A program made the position numbers and the translations under genes. Shown here in pieces: positions 25,791 through 34,971 of a DNA stretch of 44,301 bases. Numbering within the stretch: the first letter of the stretch is position 1; each line of letters opens with the position of its first letter. The notes under the pieces were generated by a model. That model was not told the origin of the DNA. It was given only the letters and a program-made list of their open reading frames with translations, and made no database searches. The DNA is from Caryophanales bacterium (lineage in GTDB: Bacteria > Bacillota > Bacilli > Bacillales > Amphibacillaceae), in contig JARIBO010000028.1 in NCBI GenBank assembly GCA_029257405.1, forward strand, positions 1-44,301, in the 5' to 3' direction.

Positions 25791-27188
25791 ATGTTAACAA
25801 CAGATGCCTTAACGTCATATAATAAAGTTGCATCAGAAAAACTATTTGAAGAAGCGCTGGACTTTATCCCTGGTGGAGTAACCGCAAATATTAAACATTT
25901 TGCACCATATCCAATTTTTATGAAGGAAGCTCATGGGAGTAAATTAATTGATGAAGACAATCAAAGTTATATCGATTATTCTCTGTGCTATGGTGCTTTA
26001 ATTACCGGTCACGGACATGAAAGAATTATGAAAAAAACAGAGGAACAACTTAGAAATTCTGGGACAATGATATTCGGTACGCCACACTTTTTAGAAATTG
26101 AAATGGCTAAACGTATTACTAAGTTATATAAAGGAATTGAACAAGTTAGATTTACAAATTCTGGTACAGAAGCTGTCTTACTTGCGATTCGACTTGCTGT
26201 TGCACACACAAAGAAAAAAATGGTAGCAAAATTTGAAGGTCATTATCATGGTGGATTAAATCAAATGCTTGCGAGCATCAATCCAAGTAAAAAAGATGCA
26301 GGTGATAAGAACCATCCTAATGTTGTTTTTGAATCTAATGGGATACCTGATGATGAACGTGAAAATACCATCGTATTACCCTTTAATAATTTAGATGCAA
26401 CAGAAGCTATCTTAAGAGAGCATGCAGATCATCTAGCTGCAGTTATTTTAGAACCAGTCCAAGGTGGATTTATCCCTGCAGATAAATCGTTTTTACATGG
26501 TTTAAAAAAATTAACTGATGAATTAAATATCGTGTTAATTTTTGATGAAGTCAAAACTGGATTTAGAGTAGCTCTAGGCGGAGCTCAATCCGTTTATGAT
26601 ATTAAACCTGACTTAACTACTTTAGGTAAAGTACTTGGTGGTGGGTTGCCTGTCGGGGCAGTTGGTGGACGTAAAGATATTATGATGTTAAGCGCTGCTA
26701 GTAAAGAAAGTGATGTTTTTTCTGTCGGTGGTAAAAGTAATGACACAACAGGTACTGTTTTCCATAGTGGAACCTATAATGGACATCCTTTAATTATGGC
26801 AATTGGACTTGAAACACTTGATGTACTAGAAGAAAATGATCAAATGGTGACACTTTTCTCTCAAACCATGTTATTAAGAAATGAATTAGAAAAAATGTAT
26901 ACTTCTTATAATATAAAAATGCAAACGATCGGAATGGGTAGTATTTTTAATATAATTTTCACAGATGAACCTATCAATAGTTACCGTGATATGTGGAAAG
27001 CTGATATTCAACTTAGACAAGAAATAGATACAGAATTACTTAGCCTTGGTGTTTATTTAAAACCATTAAATCGTTATTCAATGTCTACAGTCCATTCACT
27101 TGAAGATATTGAGTTTACAGTGAGTGCACATGAAAAAGCTTTAAAAATCGTGCTTAACAGGCACACGATTGATAAAAAATATGCTTAA
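25791..27188 (+). CDS. Class III PLP aminotransferase, GSA aminomutase-like
   Basis: This 465-residue PLP enzyme has the conserved FTNSGTEAVLLAIRLA, EGHYHGG, LIFDEVKTGFRVALGGAQ and the Schiff-base Lys280 in TTLGKVLGGGLPVGA. It resembles glutamate-1-semialdehyde aminomutase (HemL) but is about 35 residues longer, with an insertion near SKESDVFSVGGKSNDTTG. It also lies under an RpiR regulator with no haem genes nearby. A true HemL is therefore doubtful; an amino-sugar or amino acid aminotransferase or mutase is equally possible. GGGAGAG precedes the ATG. Confidence 0.75.
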   Translation: MLTTDALTSYNKVASEKLFEEALDFIPGGVTANIKHFAPYPIFMKEAHGSKLIDEDNQSYIDYSLCYGALITGHGHERIMKKTEEQLRNSGTMIFGTPHFLEIEMAKRITKLYKGIEQVRFTNSGTEAVLLAIRLAVAHTKKKMVAKFEGHYHGGLNQMLASINPSKKDAGDKNHPNVVFESNGIPDDERENTIVLPFNNLDATEAILREHADHLAAVILEPVQGGFIPADKSFLHGLKKLTDELNIVLIFDEVKTGFRVALGGAQSVYDIKPDLTTLGKVLGGGLPVGAVGGRKDIMMLSAASKESDVFSVGGKSNDTTGTVFHSGTYNGHPLIMAIGLETLDVLEENDQMVTLFSQTMLLRNELEKMYTSYNIKMQTIGMGSIFNIIFTDEPINSYRDMWKADIQLRQEIDTELLSLGVYLKPLNRYSMSTVHSLEDIEFTVSAHEKALKIVLNRHTIDKKYA

Positions 27189-27202
27189 TGCTATCATTTT
27201 AG

Positions 27203-27227
27203 TCCACCCTTTATGGGTGGATTTTTA
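27203..27227 (+). terminator. Terminator after the aminotransferase gene
   Basis: TCCACCC and GGGTGGA flank a 5-nt loop and are followed by TTTTTATTTT. Confidence 0.85.
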
Positions 27228-27295
27228 TTTTACTATTGTTTTAAGCCTTTAGCCTATATACTAAAGATAAGCTTATTATAGAAAGTAGGATTATT

Positions 27296-27829
27296 ATGAT
27301 TTCACACATACCAGAACCACAAAAGAAAATATCTAAAAAAGCTATTAATGTATGGCGGATTACTGATTTAATTCAAAATCTTATTGGATTAATTATTATA
27401 GGAAGTTTAATATTTAGTTTTCATTATTTTAACTGGTTAAATTGGATAGGGATTCCTTTATATATATTGCTTGGAATTGGTTTTCTAGTGACGATTTATG
27501 AATTAACAATTCGTCCTGTTCTTTTACAAAAAACATGGCGCTATGATATTGATGAAAACTACATTCAATTAAAACATGGTTTTATTAACAAGCACTCGTT
27601 AATTATTCCGATGTCACGTGTTGAATATGTCAATACAAATCAAGGACCGATTTTAAGATATTATAATTTATCTGTTTTAACAATTGGAACCATTACATCA
27701 GCTAATAAAATACCTGCTATTCCCATGCAAGAAGCAGAAGAAATTAGAGAATTAATTATTCATTTAGCGGCATTAGACAGTAACAACATTCAGCAAACAG
27801 CTAATATCGAACAGGAGTTAGGTGATTAA
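27296..27829 (+). CDS. Bacterial PH-domain membrane protein, YdbS-like
   Basis: This 177-residue protein has two membrane helices (about 28-48 and 52-72) followed by one bPH2 (DUF304) domain. The domain shows WRYDIDENYIQLKHGFINKHSLIIPMSRVEYVNTNQGPI. It is the short partner of a YdbS/YdbT-type pair, with the next gene 2 nt away. B. subtilis ydbST has been linked to resistance to antimicrobial compounds; no function is proven here. Confidence 0.8.
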   Translation: MISHIPEPQKKISKKAINVWRITDLIQNLIGLIIIGSLIFSFHYFNWLNWIGIPLYILLGIGFLVTIYELTIRPVLLQKTWRYDIDENYIQLKHGFINKHSLIIPMSRVEYVNTNQGPILRYYNLSVLTIGTITSANKIPAIPMQEAEEIRELIIHLAALDSNNIQQTANIEQELGD

Positions 27830-27831
27830 CA

Positions 27832-29277
27832 ATGATTAAACCTAAAAGACAAGAGCCTTTATGGATGATTATTTTATTTGTAAATCGTCTAAAACCTTTT
27901 ATCATACCTCTCACCTTTATTTTTATTATAAATTTTAAATCTCTAGAATCGATTATTATTTATGCAGGAAGTTTTTTAATTTTATTTGTTTTAATTAATG
28001 CTACTGTGTCTATTTTTGAATGGCGTAATTTCACCTATTTAGTCGCAAATAATAATATTGAAATAAGTGATGGTAGATTTATCGCTAAAAAACGGTATAT
28101 AACATTAAATAAAATCCAAAGTGTTCAAGAAGATAGAAGCTTGCTTCATCGTATGTTCGGACTTACTTCTTTAACAATTACTACAGGCACGTCAGGCGAT
28201 AATGCTGCAGTTAGATTAGATGCACTCATACCAGATGATGCCGAAGAGTTAAAAGCATTATTAAAAAGCGAAGCTCAAACTCATGAATTAGAAACTGATG
28301 AATTAACTTTAGATAGTCAACAAACTAAACATCATTATTCAATGTCATTTAAAGAAATTCTTCTTATTTCTATTACATCGCTTTATTTTCTAGCTTTTAT
28401 TCCGCTTGCAATCTCAGGATATTTTAGATTAAATAATTTTTTTAATATTGATGATTATACAGATTCGTTTGTTAACTTAGTTAAAACATCTTATTTATTA
28501 ATTATTCTTTTAATCTTAGGTGCTTTTTTAATTTCATCTCTAATCGGTTTTATCGTAACTTTTCTAAATTATGGTAAATACGAAGTTGTTTCAAATGAAG
28601 AACGCATTTTTATTACAAAAGGAATACTTTCTACTTCACATTTCTCTATCCCAAAAGATCGAATAAATGGAATTATTATTAAGAAACCTTTTTTTAGAAG
28701 ACTTTTTGGAATCGTTGAAGTACAAATTATTACCTTAGGCGACTTATTTGAGAGCGAAGAATCACAAACAGATATTTTATTTCCTTTTATAAACTTAAAT
28801 TTAGCTACCCATTTAGTTGAAGAAATTTTACCTGATTATGCAATTGAAAAAAAAATGAATCAATTACCTGGAAAGTCCTTAATTTTAACTTTAATTAAAC
28901 CGAGTTATTTGCTCGTAATTATTACAGTTTTAACATATTCTGTTTATCCAGAATATTGGTTTATTCCAATCATTTATTTGTTGTTTATTCTTATCCAGCG
29001 TGTTGTTGAACATTATAATAGTAAATACTTAATGACTGATCAATTTATTCAAATGCAAGCTGGATCATTCTCGAGTGAGCTCTCTATTTTAAAGAAAAAT
29101 AATGTTGATGCTTTATCAGTAAATGAATCTTGGCTACAACGTAGATTCAATGTATCGACGCTAAGTGCAATGACTCGTGCAAAACCAACTCATACAAGTT
29201 TTATTGTTCATTTACCAAAAGATACAGCCGTAAGCACATATAATTGGTATGCAGAATCTTTACATAAAGATGAATAA
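27832..29277 (+). CDS. Multi-domain bacterial PH membrane protein, YdbT-like
   Basis: This 481-residue protein has three bPH2 modules separated by pairs of membrane helices. The first begins near YLVANNNIEISDGRFIAKK, the second near YEVVSNEERIFITKGILS, and the third near YLMTDQFIQMQAGSFSSE. Each module shows the family pattern of a short loop leading into an IPKDRI/LNKIQ-type strand. AGGAGTTAGGTG precedes ATG 27832. It is coupled to the YdbS-like gene and they probably form one complex. Confidence 0.82.
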   Translation: MIKPKRQEPLWMIILFVNRLKPFIIPLTFIFIINFKSLESIIIYAGSFLILFVLINATVSIFEWRNFTYLVANNNIEISDGRFIAKKRYITLNKIQSVQEDRSLLHRMFGLTSLTITTGTSGDNAAVRLDALIPDDAEELKALLKSEAQTHELETDELTLDSQQTKHHYSMSFKEILLISITSLYFLAFIPLAISGYFRLNNFFNIDDYTDSFVNLVKTSYLLIILLILGAFLISSLIGFIVTFLNYGKYEVVSNEERIFITKGILSTSHFSIPKDRINGIIIKKPFFRRLFGIVEVQIITLGDLFESEESQTDILFPFINLNLATHLVEEILPDYAIEKKMNQLPGKSLILTLIKPSYLLVIITVLTYSVYPEYWFIPIIYLLFILIQRVVEHYNSKYLMTDQFIQMQAGSFSSELSILKKNNVDALSVNESWLQRRFNVSTLSAMTRAKPTHTSFIVHLPKDTAVSTYNWYAESLHKDE

Positions 29278-29359
29278 ACGTACTAACAATTAAGTGTTTA
29301 ACTATGTTTTATGGTAAACTAATTGTATAAATTTATTATACATAAGAGGAGAGAATTAT

Positions 29360-30871
29360 GTGATAGGTACTTGGCTTTCAATTATTCCACCATTATTAGC
29401 AATTAGTTTTGCTATTTTAACAAGAAAAGTATATTTATCTTTATTTATCGGTATTCTGAGCGGTGCATTTATTATTAATCAGTTTTCTATTCAAAACAGT
29501 TTCTTTGAAATTTTTCAAACGATTTGGAGTGTTATATCAGATGTTGAGTGGAATGTTCCAATTCTTGTTTTCGTTCTACTACTAGGTGGTTTGACTAGTC
29601 TTTTATCAAATTCAGGTGCTACAGAACGTTTTAGTGTTTGGGCTTTATCACGTGTAAAAACACGTATGGCAGCACAATTTGTCACTGTCTTTACTGGAAT
29701 TGCTATTTTTATTGATGATTATTTTAATAGTTTAGCAGTTGGACAAATTGCAAGACCTATTACAGATGCTCACGGGATTTCACGTTCAAAACTTGCTTAT
29801 TTGATTGATTCTACAGGTGCACCAATTTGTATCTTGATTCCTTTATCAAGCTGGGGTGCTTATGTATTTTCATTACTCGTTCATCCGATTAATGAGTATA
29901 ATTTAGGAATTGAACCATTTACAGCTTTTTTAATGATTGTTCCTGCTAATTATTACGCAATTATGGCTTTATTAATTGTTTTCTTAACTATTTATTGGCA
30001 AATTGATTTTAGAACAATGCGGCAACATGAAGAAAAAGCATTACAAGAAATGGATCATACTTTAAAAGAAAAAGCGCAAAAAACAATTGTACCAATAAGT
30101 AACGCGTTAGATTTAATGCTACCTATTCTTACACTTGTTATGAGCACTATTATTTTCTTTTTATATTCTGGTAATTATTTTTCTTCAAATGTCAGTATGA
30201 TTCAAGCTACTGGAGATGGCGATATCGTAAGTTCGCTCGTCTACGGAGGACTACTTTCCATTTTGGTAACAGCTCTTATGTACTTACCTTCTAAAAAACT
30301 TAAAGTAAGTACATTTATCATCGTGTTCTTTAATGGAATTTGGAAAATGTCTGGAGCTGCATTAATTTTAGTACTCGCTTGGTCGATTGGAAGTATTATT
30401 GAAAATTTAGAAACAGGTGCATTTTTAGCGACACTTGTCGAAGGTAACGTTCCGCTATGGTTATTACCAGTTACTTTATTTATATTGGCGTGTATTATGG
30501 CTTTTGCTACCGGTACTTCATGGGGAACTTTTGCAATTATGGTTCCTATTGCTGTTTCAATTATTGGCGTAATTCATCCTGAGTGGATACTCCCTGCTAT
30601 TGGTGCTGTACTTGCTGGTTCTGTTTTTGGTGATCATTGTTCACCTATATCAGATTCCACGATTCTATCTTCAGTTGGGGCGGAAGCTAACTTGATGGAC
30701 CATGTTACTACACAGATACCTTATGCTTTAACTGCTGCTGGGGCGTCGAGTATTGGTTATATTGTCTTTGGAATCACGTCTAATGTATTTATTGGACTTG
30801 GGATTTCAGTAATTGTTTTAGTTGGCTTTATGTTTTTCTTAAAACAAAGAACACAACCGATTAGCGCTTAA
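29360..30871 (+). CDS. NhaC-family Na+/H+ antiporter
   Basis: This 503-residue protein with about 12 helices contains FIDDYFNSLAVGQIARPITD and STGAPICILIPLSSWGAYVFS, both hallmarks of NhaC-type antiporters. The late helix ATGTSWGTFAIMVPIAV and SVFGDHCSPISDSTILSS are also characteristic. These proteins exchange Na+ (or a solute) for H+ at the cytoplasmic membrane, and some family members exchange other compounds such as malate and lactate. The start is GTG 29360, 8 nt after AGGAG; the ATG one base before it leads straight to a stop. Confidence 0.88.
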   Translation: MIGTWLSIIPPLLAISFAILTRKVYLSLFIGILSGAFIINQFSIQNSFFEIFQTIWSVISDVEWNVPILVFVLLLGGLTSLLSNSGATERFSVWALSRVKTRMAAQFVTVFTGIAIFIDDYFNSLAVGQIARPITDAHGISRSKLAYLIDSTGAPICILIPLSSWGAYVFSLLVHPINEYNLGIEPFTAFLMIVPANYYAIMALLIVFLTIYWQIDFRTMRQHEEKALQEMDHTLKEKAQKTIVPISNALDLMLPILTLVMSTIIFFLYSGNYFSSNVSMIQATGDGDIVSSLVYGGLLSILVTALMYLPSKKLKVSTFIIVFFNGIWKMSGAALILVLAWSIGSIIENLETGAFLATLVEGNVPLWLLPVTLFILACIMAFATGTSWGTFAIMVPIAVSIIGVIHPEWILPAIGAVLAGSVFGDHCSPISDSTILSSVGAEANLMDHVTTQIPYALTAAGASSIGYIVFGITSNVFIGLGISVIVLVGFMFFLKQRTQPISA

Positions 30872-30890
30872 TTAAATTGGTCTAAAATAT

Positions 30891-30928
30891 TCGTGGTTCG
30901 AAACCATCCCACGTAAAAAAACTAGGAG
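30891..30928 (+). promoter_or_regulatory. preQ1-I riboswitch
   Basis: Stem P1 is formed by CGTGG (30892-30896) and CCACG (30909-30913). The loop TTCGAAACCATC is C-rich at its end, and an A-rich TAAAAAAACTAGGAG tail follows. This fits the class I preQ1 aptamer, in which the tail folds back into the loop as an H-type pseudoknot. The tail contains the AGGAG ribosome binding site (30924-30928) of queT, 8 nt before its ATG. Binding of preQ1 should therefore hide the RBS and stop translation. The neighbouring gene is a predicted queuosine-precursor transporter. Confidence 0.9.
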
Positions 30929-30936
30929 ATTATAAT

Positions 30937-31437
30937 ATGAAAATTAAAACACTTGTTATCAATGCCTTAGTTGCTGCAATGTATATTGTCGTAACAGCCA
31001 TTGTTGCACCTTTTGGGTTCGCTAATATTCAATTTAGATTATCTGAATTATTTAATCATTTAATTGTTCTAAACAAAAAATATTTTTTCGGCATTATAAT
31101 TGGCGTTTTGTTAGCTAATTTTTTCTTTGCACCAATGAAGCAAGACATGATTTTTGGTGTTCTTCATACGGCACTCTCACTTAGTATAACGCTTGTTTTT
31201 GCTAAGTTTATTACAAATAAAATTATTTTAATGATGATTAATACATTCGTATTTTCTTTTAATATGTTTATAATCGCTTATATGTTAAAAATATATGCAA
31301 ATTTACCTGATGCTTTCATGTTTTTATGGGTAACAACTGGATTAAGTGAATTTATTACTATGGGACTTTCCATTCCTTTAATGTATTATTTGAATAAACG
31401 ATTACATTTTTCCGAACTAATTAAAACAGCAAAGTAA
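30937..31437 (+). CDS. queT: QueT-type queuosine precursor transporter (ECF S component)
   Basis: This 166-residue membrane protein has five or six helices. It has the QueT family start LVINALVAAMYIVVTAIVAPF, then GFANIQFRLSELFNHL and YFFGIIIGVLLANFF. QueT members are substrate-binding subunits of energy-coupling-factor transporters for preQ1/preQ0. The preQ1-I riboswitch directly in front confirms the substrate class. The ECF ATPase and T subunits are not in the window and would be shared. Confidence 0.92.
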   Translation: MKIKTLVINALVAAMYIVVTAIVAPFGFANIQFRLSELFNHLIVLNKKYFFGIIIGVLLANFFFAPMKQDMIFGVLHTALSLSITLVFAKFITNKIILMMINTFVFSFNMFIIAYMLKIYANLPDAFMFLWVTTGLSEFITMGLSIPLMYYLNKRLHFSELIKTAK

Positions 31438-31463
31438 ACTAGTATTAGTTTACTTTGCTGTTT
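31428..31463. terminator. Terminator between queT and plsC
   Basis: AGCAAAGTAAACTA (31428-31441) pairs with TAGTTTACTTTGCT (31446-31459) around a 4-nt loop and overlaps the queT stop codon. The T-rich tail is modest. Confidence 0.75.
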
Positions 31464-32064
31464 ATTTTGCTTTTAATTCGATTTGTAATTTACGTAATGC
31501 CTCATCAAGCTCAACCATCATGACTTCTATTGCTTCTTTTTTAGGTATTTCTTCTGAAAGGTAAATCGGATCACCAAAAATTAATTTAGGTTTTTGACGT
31601 TTAAGTAGTTCCTTAAAATTATTTGGGCCAACATAAGCAGCAGGCATAATAGGAGATTTAGCATATGCAGCTATTGTGACAGCTCCACGTTTTAATGGTG
31701 CTTCTTCTGTTGTCCGTGTACCACTTGGAAAAATTCCAACAATTCCTCCATCTTTAATTAACTTTCTTGGATACTTAATTGAACTTGGTCCTGGATTTTC
31801 ACGGTCTACAGGAAATGCATTTAATCCATTCATAAGCCATCTTAAAAATCTATTTTTAAATAATTCTTTTTTAGCCATATAGTTAATTTCTACAGGGAGT
31901 AGTGAAACGCCTAACCATAGTATATCAACCCATCCTGTATGTGTACATGCTAAGACATAGCCGTCTTTTTTGTCAATTTTTTCTTTATTGTACACCTTTA
32001 ACGAGCCAAATAAGTTTAATATTATTTTTACAAGATTTCCTACAAAATAATACATGCTGTTCAT
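31462..32064 (-). CDS. plsC: 1-acyl-sn-glycerol-3-phosphate acyltransferase
   Basis: This 200-residue membrane-associated enzyme makes phosphatidic acid from lysophosphatidic acid. It has the catalytic HxxxxD motif HTGWVD (42-47) and the glycerol-phosphate-binding FPSGTRT (about 112-118), in place of the common FPEGTRS. A hydrophobic N-terminus (3-22) probably anchors it. It is expressed separately: a terminator lies between the upstream glutaredoxin gene and this one. AGAGGATG precedes the start. Confidence 0.9.
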   Translation of the reverse strand: MNSMYYFVGNLVKIILNLFGSLKVYNKEKIDKKDGYVLACTHTGWVDILWLGVSLLPVEINYMAKKELFKNRFLRWLMNGLNAFPVDRENPGPSSIKYPRKLIKDGGIVGIFPSGTRTTEEAPLKRGAVTIAAYAKSPIMPAAYVGPNNFKELLKRQKPKLIFGDPIYLSEEIPKKEAIEVMMVELDEALRKLQIELKAK

Positions 32065-32104
32065 CCTCTTCTCATTTTGTTCTCTTTATAGTTTACCACG
32101 ATAA

Positions 32105-32137
32105 AAAAAGAGTCGCATCTCTTATGCGACTCTTTTT
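32105..32137. terminator. Terminator of the glutaredoxin gene
   Basis: AAAAAGAGTCGCAT (32105-32118) is the exact complement of ATGCGACTCTTTTT (32124-32137), with loop CTCTT. Confidence 0.9.
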
Positions 32138-32167
32138 GCTATAAACAGTTATTAGAAAGCTTTTTCT

Positions 32168-32398
32168 TTATTTTATTAAACTTGTTAATTTGTTAGGATC
32201 GAAACCAAGAACCCATTCACCATTAATATCCGTTTGGGGTACACCCATTTGTCCTGTTTCATCCACTATCTTTTGCATAATAGCAGGATCAGATTGAACA
32301 TTAACTTCTTTAAATTCTATATTTTTTTCTTTTAAAAAATCAGTCACCATCACGCAATACGGACAAGTTGTTGTTGTATAAACTGTAATATCATTCAT
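32168..32398 (-). CDS. Glutaredoxin-like protein (CPYC)
   Basis: This 76-residue single-domain thioredoxin-fold protein has the classical redox motif C12-P-Y-C15 in YTTTTCPYCVMV. It has the cis-Pro loop GVPQTDINGEWVLGFDPNKL and no extra domain. It could serve as a glutaredoxin or NrdH-like electron donor, or as a thiol or metal handling protein. In a bacillithiol-making cell it would not use glutathione. AGGAGG precedes the ATG. It is monocistronic, with a terminator after it and two CsoR-type operators in front, suggesting control by copper or reactive sulfur. Confidence 0.85.
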   Translation of the reverse strand: MNDITVYTTTTCPYCVMVTDFLKEKNIEFKEVNVQSDPAIMQKIVDETGQMGVPQTDINGEWVLGFDPNKLTSLIK

Positions 32399-32414
32399 TT
32401 TAATTTCCTCCTAT

Positions 32415-32463
32415 TTACCTACGGGGGTATATTGTAACTTATAAAAAATACCCCTATGGGTTT
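32415..32463 (-). promoter_or_regulatory. Two CsoR/CstR-type operators before the glutaredoxin gene
   Basis: TTACCTACGGGGGTAT (32415-32430) and ATACCCCTATGGGTTT (32448-32463) are GC-rich pseudo-palindromes in an otherwise AT-rich stretch, with starts 33 bp apart. Both have the TACC-N-GGGTA layout of CsoR-family operators. The first closely resembles what I recall of the B. subtilis copZA site. On the minus strand a -35 TTAACA and a -10 region TTATAA flank the upstream operator. The regulator gene is not in the window. Confidence 0.7.
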
Positions 32464-32529
32464 GTTAACTTCAATATATAACACTTTGATTTCTTTTTGT
32501 AGTAATATGCTCATAGAAATATAAAGACA

Positions 32530-32565
32530 AAAATCCCTTTTAGTCTTTAAACTAAAAGAGATTTT
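32530..32565 (-). terminator. Terminator of the cdaA-cdaR-glmM operon
   Basis: AAAATC-CTTTTAGT and ACTAAAAG-GATTTT form a stem with one internal mismatch around CTTTAA. It lies about 50 nt after glmM in the direction of transcription. Confidence 0.7.
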
Positions 32566-32613
32566 AAATTTAATAATACATATTTGCCTTAAGCTACTAT
32601 AAAATATTATTAA

Positions 32614-33948
32614 CTATCTATTTTTTTTAATGATTTCTACTAATTCATTAGCATGTTCATTACATATTTCTTTTGTTTCAGCTTCTACCATCACTCTTAC
32701 TAAAGATTCTGTACCAGATGGACGGACAAGAACTCTCCCAGCATCTCCTAGTATTGTTTCAACATTTTCAATAGATTTTGCTAATTCTTCATCAGTTAAA
32801 ACTGCTTTTTTATCAGTTACTGTCACATTTTTTAATACTTGTGGATAAATTGTCATTTCATCAGCTAGCTCAGATAGTTTTTTCCCAGTTTCTTGCATAA
32901 CATTTACAAGTTGGATACCTGTAAGCATGCCATCGCCGCCAGTACTGTGGTCTAATAAAATAATATGACCAGATTGCTCTCCACCTAAATTATAACCATT
33001 CTCACGCATTTCTTCCATCACATAACGGTCACCGACATCTGTTTTAATGCTTGAGATACCATTTTTTTCAAGTGCTTTATAAAAACCGATATTACTCATA
33101 ACTGTTGAGACAACTGTATTTTTATTTAATTTATCTGAGTCATTTAAATATTTTGCTAAAATAAACATAATTTGATCGCCATCTACAATTTTTCCATTCT
33201 CATCAACAGCAATTAGTCGATCGCCATCACCATCAAATGCTAATCCTATATCAGCTTCTTTATCAAGTACTAATTCTTGTAGTTTTTCTGGATTTGTTGA
33301 TCCAACACCGTCGTTAATATTAAGACCAGTTGGATTATTTCCAATCGTAAATATATCTGCTTCTAAATCTGCAAATAAATGTGGAGCTAAACTTGACGTT
33401 GCACCATTTGCACAATCTAAAGCAATACTTATATTAGAAAACTCATTATTTACCGTTTCTTTTAAATATGATAAATATTTTTGACTACCTTCAAAGTAAT
33501 TATTTACTACCCCTATTTTACTTCCTGTTGGTCTTGGTAAATCGTCTTCTTCTTCCATTAATTCTTCTATTCTTTCTTCTTCACTATCTGTTAATTTATA
33601 TCCATTTGGTCCGAATATTTTTATTCCATTATCAGCTACTGGGTTATGTGATGCAGAAATCATCACACCCATTTCTGCATTCATAACTTTTGCTAAGTAA
33701 GCAACACCAGGTGTTGATATTACTCCTAAACGCATAACTTCTACACCTACAGATAGGAATCCAGCAATCAACGCTCCTTCTAACATATGAGCTGAAATGC
33801 GCGAATCGTTACCGATTAATACTTTTGCTTTTTCATCCTCTTTTGAAAATAAATAACCACTTATTCTTGCTACTTTATAAGCTATTTCAGGTGTTAACTC
33901 TTTATTAGCTATACCTCTTATACCATCAGTTCCAAAATATTTACTCAA
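32614..33948 (-). CDS. glmM: Phosphoglucosamine mutase
   Basis: This 444-residue enzyme converts glucosamine-6-phosphate to glucosamine-1-phosphate for peptidoglycan precursors. It starts [12 protein letters not shown] and has the phosphoserine loop [10 protein letters not shown] (Ser100), the metal loop FDGDGDR, the sugar-binding GGEQSGH and the phosphate loop [11 protein letters not shown]. The start is TTG 33948 with GGAGAGG upstream. It is the last gene after cdaA and cdaR, the standard arrangement that ties c-di-AMP synthesis to cell-wall precursor supply. Confidence 0.95.
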   Translation of the reverse strand: MSKYFGTDGIRGIANKELTPEIAYKVARISGYLFSKEDEKAKVLIGNDSRISAHMLEGALIAGFLSVGVEVMRLGVISTPGVAYLAKVMNAEMGVMISASHNPVADNGIKIFGPNGYKLTDSEEERIEELMEEEDDLPRPTGSKIGVVNNYFEGSQKYLSYLKETVNNEFSNISIALDCANGATSSLAPHLFADLEADIFTIGNNPTGLNINDGVGSTNPEKLQELVLDKEADIGLAFDGDGDRLIAVDENGKIVDGDQIMFILAKYLNDSDKLNKNTVVSTVMSNIGFYKALEKNGISSIKTDVGDRYVMEEMRENGYNLGGEQSGHIILLDHSTGGDGMLTGIQLVNVMQETGKKLSELADEMTIYPQVLKNVTVTDKKAVLTDEELAKSIENVETILGDAGRVLVRPSGTESLVRVMVEAETKEICNEHANELVEIIKKNR

Positions 33949-34011
33949 ATTTACCTCTCCTCTATCGATTCAAAAAGATTAATTATTCATTTATTTTAAA
34001 ATCAAAAATAT

Positions 34012-34971
34012 CTATTCTAATTCAAGATTAACTTTGACTTTCTTTTGTGAAATAACGATTCCGTCTGGAACTTCTATTTCAACAGTTGTTTCTTTTGATT
34101 CATTAATTTTCGATAAATTTATCGGTTTTGAAACTACCTCATCTATTTTTTCAATTTCTGCTTTTTTACCATAAATCATGATATTTTCAATTTCTGGCGA
34201 CAAAGATTTTAAGGTACCATTTCCAGGAAGCTTTCCTTCTACTGGTATTTTTAATCTGACTTCTTTACTGGGCCTATCAATATCTACAGAAATTAAAGCT
34301 GTTTCTGGCTTCGTACTTACTTGTAATTTATTGCCTTGACTATCATACACGTTAATAGGCAATTCTCGGTTCTTAATTGACTCTTTTTCATTTGCTACGT
34401 CAATATATACTTTGACTAATGAAATTTGTTCAATCTTTGATTTAGAGCTAACTACCATTACCTCATCTACGTTTAATTTTGGTTTTTTTACTTCGTAACC
34501 TGTTGGAACTAAATCTTCATTGATTAATTCAACTTCAACATCAAATGTTGCCGTTGCTCTTTCTTCAATTTTAACGTCTATTTCCTTTGGTTCAATATAC
34601 ACTGATAATTCTTTAGGTATATTTTCATATTCAACTTCAACAGTATGTGTACCTTTATCTAAATCTGTGAGATCAAGATAGACAGTAAAGTTTTTTTGCC
34701 TAACGACTGGAGTAAGTATACTAACAGCACCTTCTAAAGAAACATCGACTGCTTCTGGCGCATCACTTACTACAAATTTATCATTATCAATTCGAACATC
34801 AAGTGGAACGTCTTTCAGTAACTCTACTTCTTTTTGCGTACCTGTAAAATTCGGCGTTACACCTTCTGAGTTATCAACCTCGACTTCGATTGTTACGAAA
34901 ACATAAAGTAAGATTGCAAAAGCAAGAGAAATTATTCGGACAAACCACTTACTTTGAAACCAATTATCCAT
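34012..34971 (-). CDS. cdaR: CdaA regulator CdaR (YbbR domains)
   Basis: This 319-residue protein has one N-terminal membrane helix (about 9-27) followed by three or more extracellular YbbR repeats. The domain boundaries show the recurring hydrophobic pattern (VDVSLEGAVSIL; PKLNVDEVMVVSSKSKIEQI; SPEIENIMIYGKKAEIEKI). CdaR binds and modulates the diadenylate cyclase CdaA. Its start overlaps cdaA by 8 nt, with GGAAGGAA as RBS. Confidence 0.92.
   Translation of the reverse strand: MDNWFQSKWFVRIISLAFAILLYVFVTIEVEVDNSEGVTPNFTGTQKEVELLKDVPLDVRIDNDKFVVSDAPEAVDVSLEGAVSILTPVVRQKNFTVYLDLTDLDKGTHTVEVEYENIPKELSVYIEPKEIDVKIEERATATFDVEVELINEDLVPTGYEVKKPKLNVDEVMVVSSKSKIEQISLVKVYIDVANEKESIKNRELPINVYDSQGNKLQVSTKPETALISVDIDRPSKEVRLKIPVEGKLPGNGTLKSLSPEIENIMIYGKKAEIEKIDEVVSKPINLSKINESKETTVEIEVPDGIVISQKKVKVNLELE

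Noticed and set aside
31676-32144. Plus-strand open frames over plsC and its 5' region
   Set aside because: They overlap a gene with clear HxxxxD and FPSGTRT motifs and show no protein-like features.
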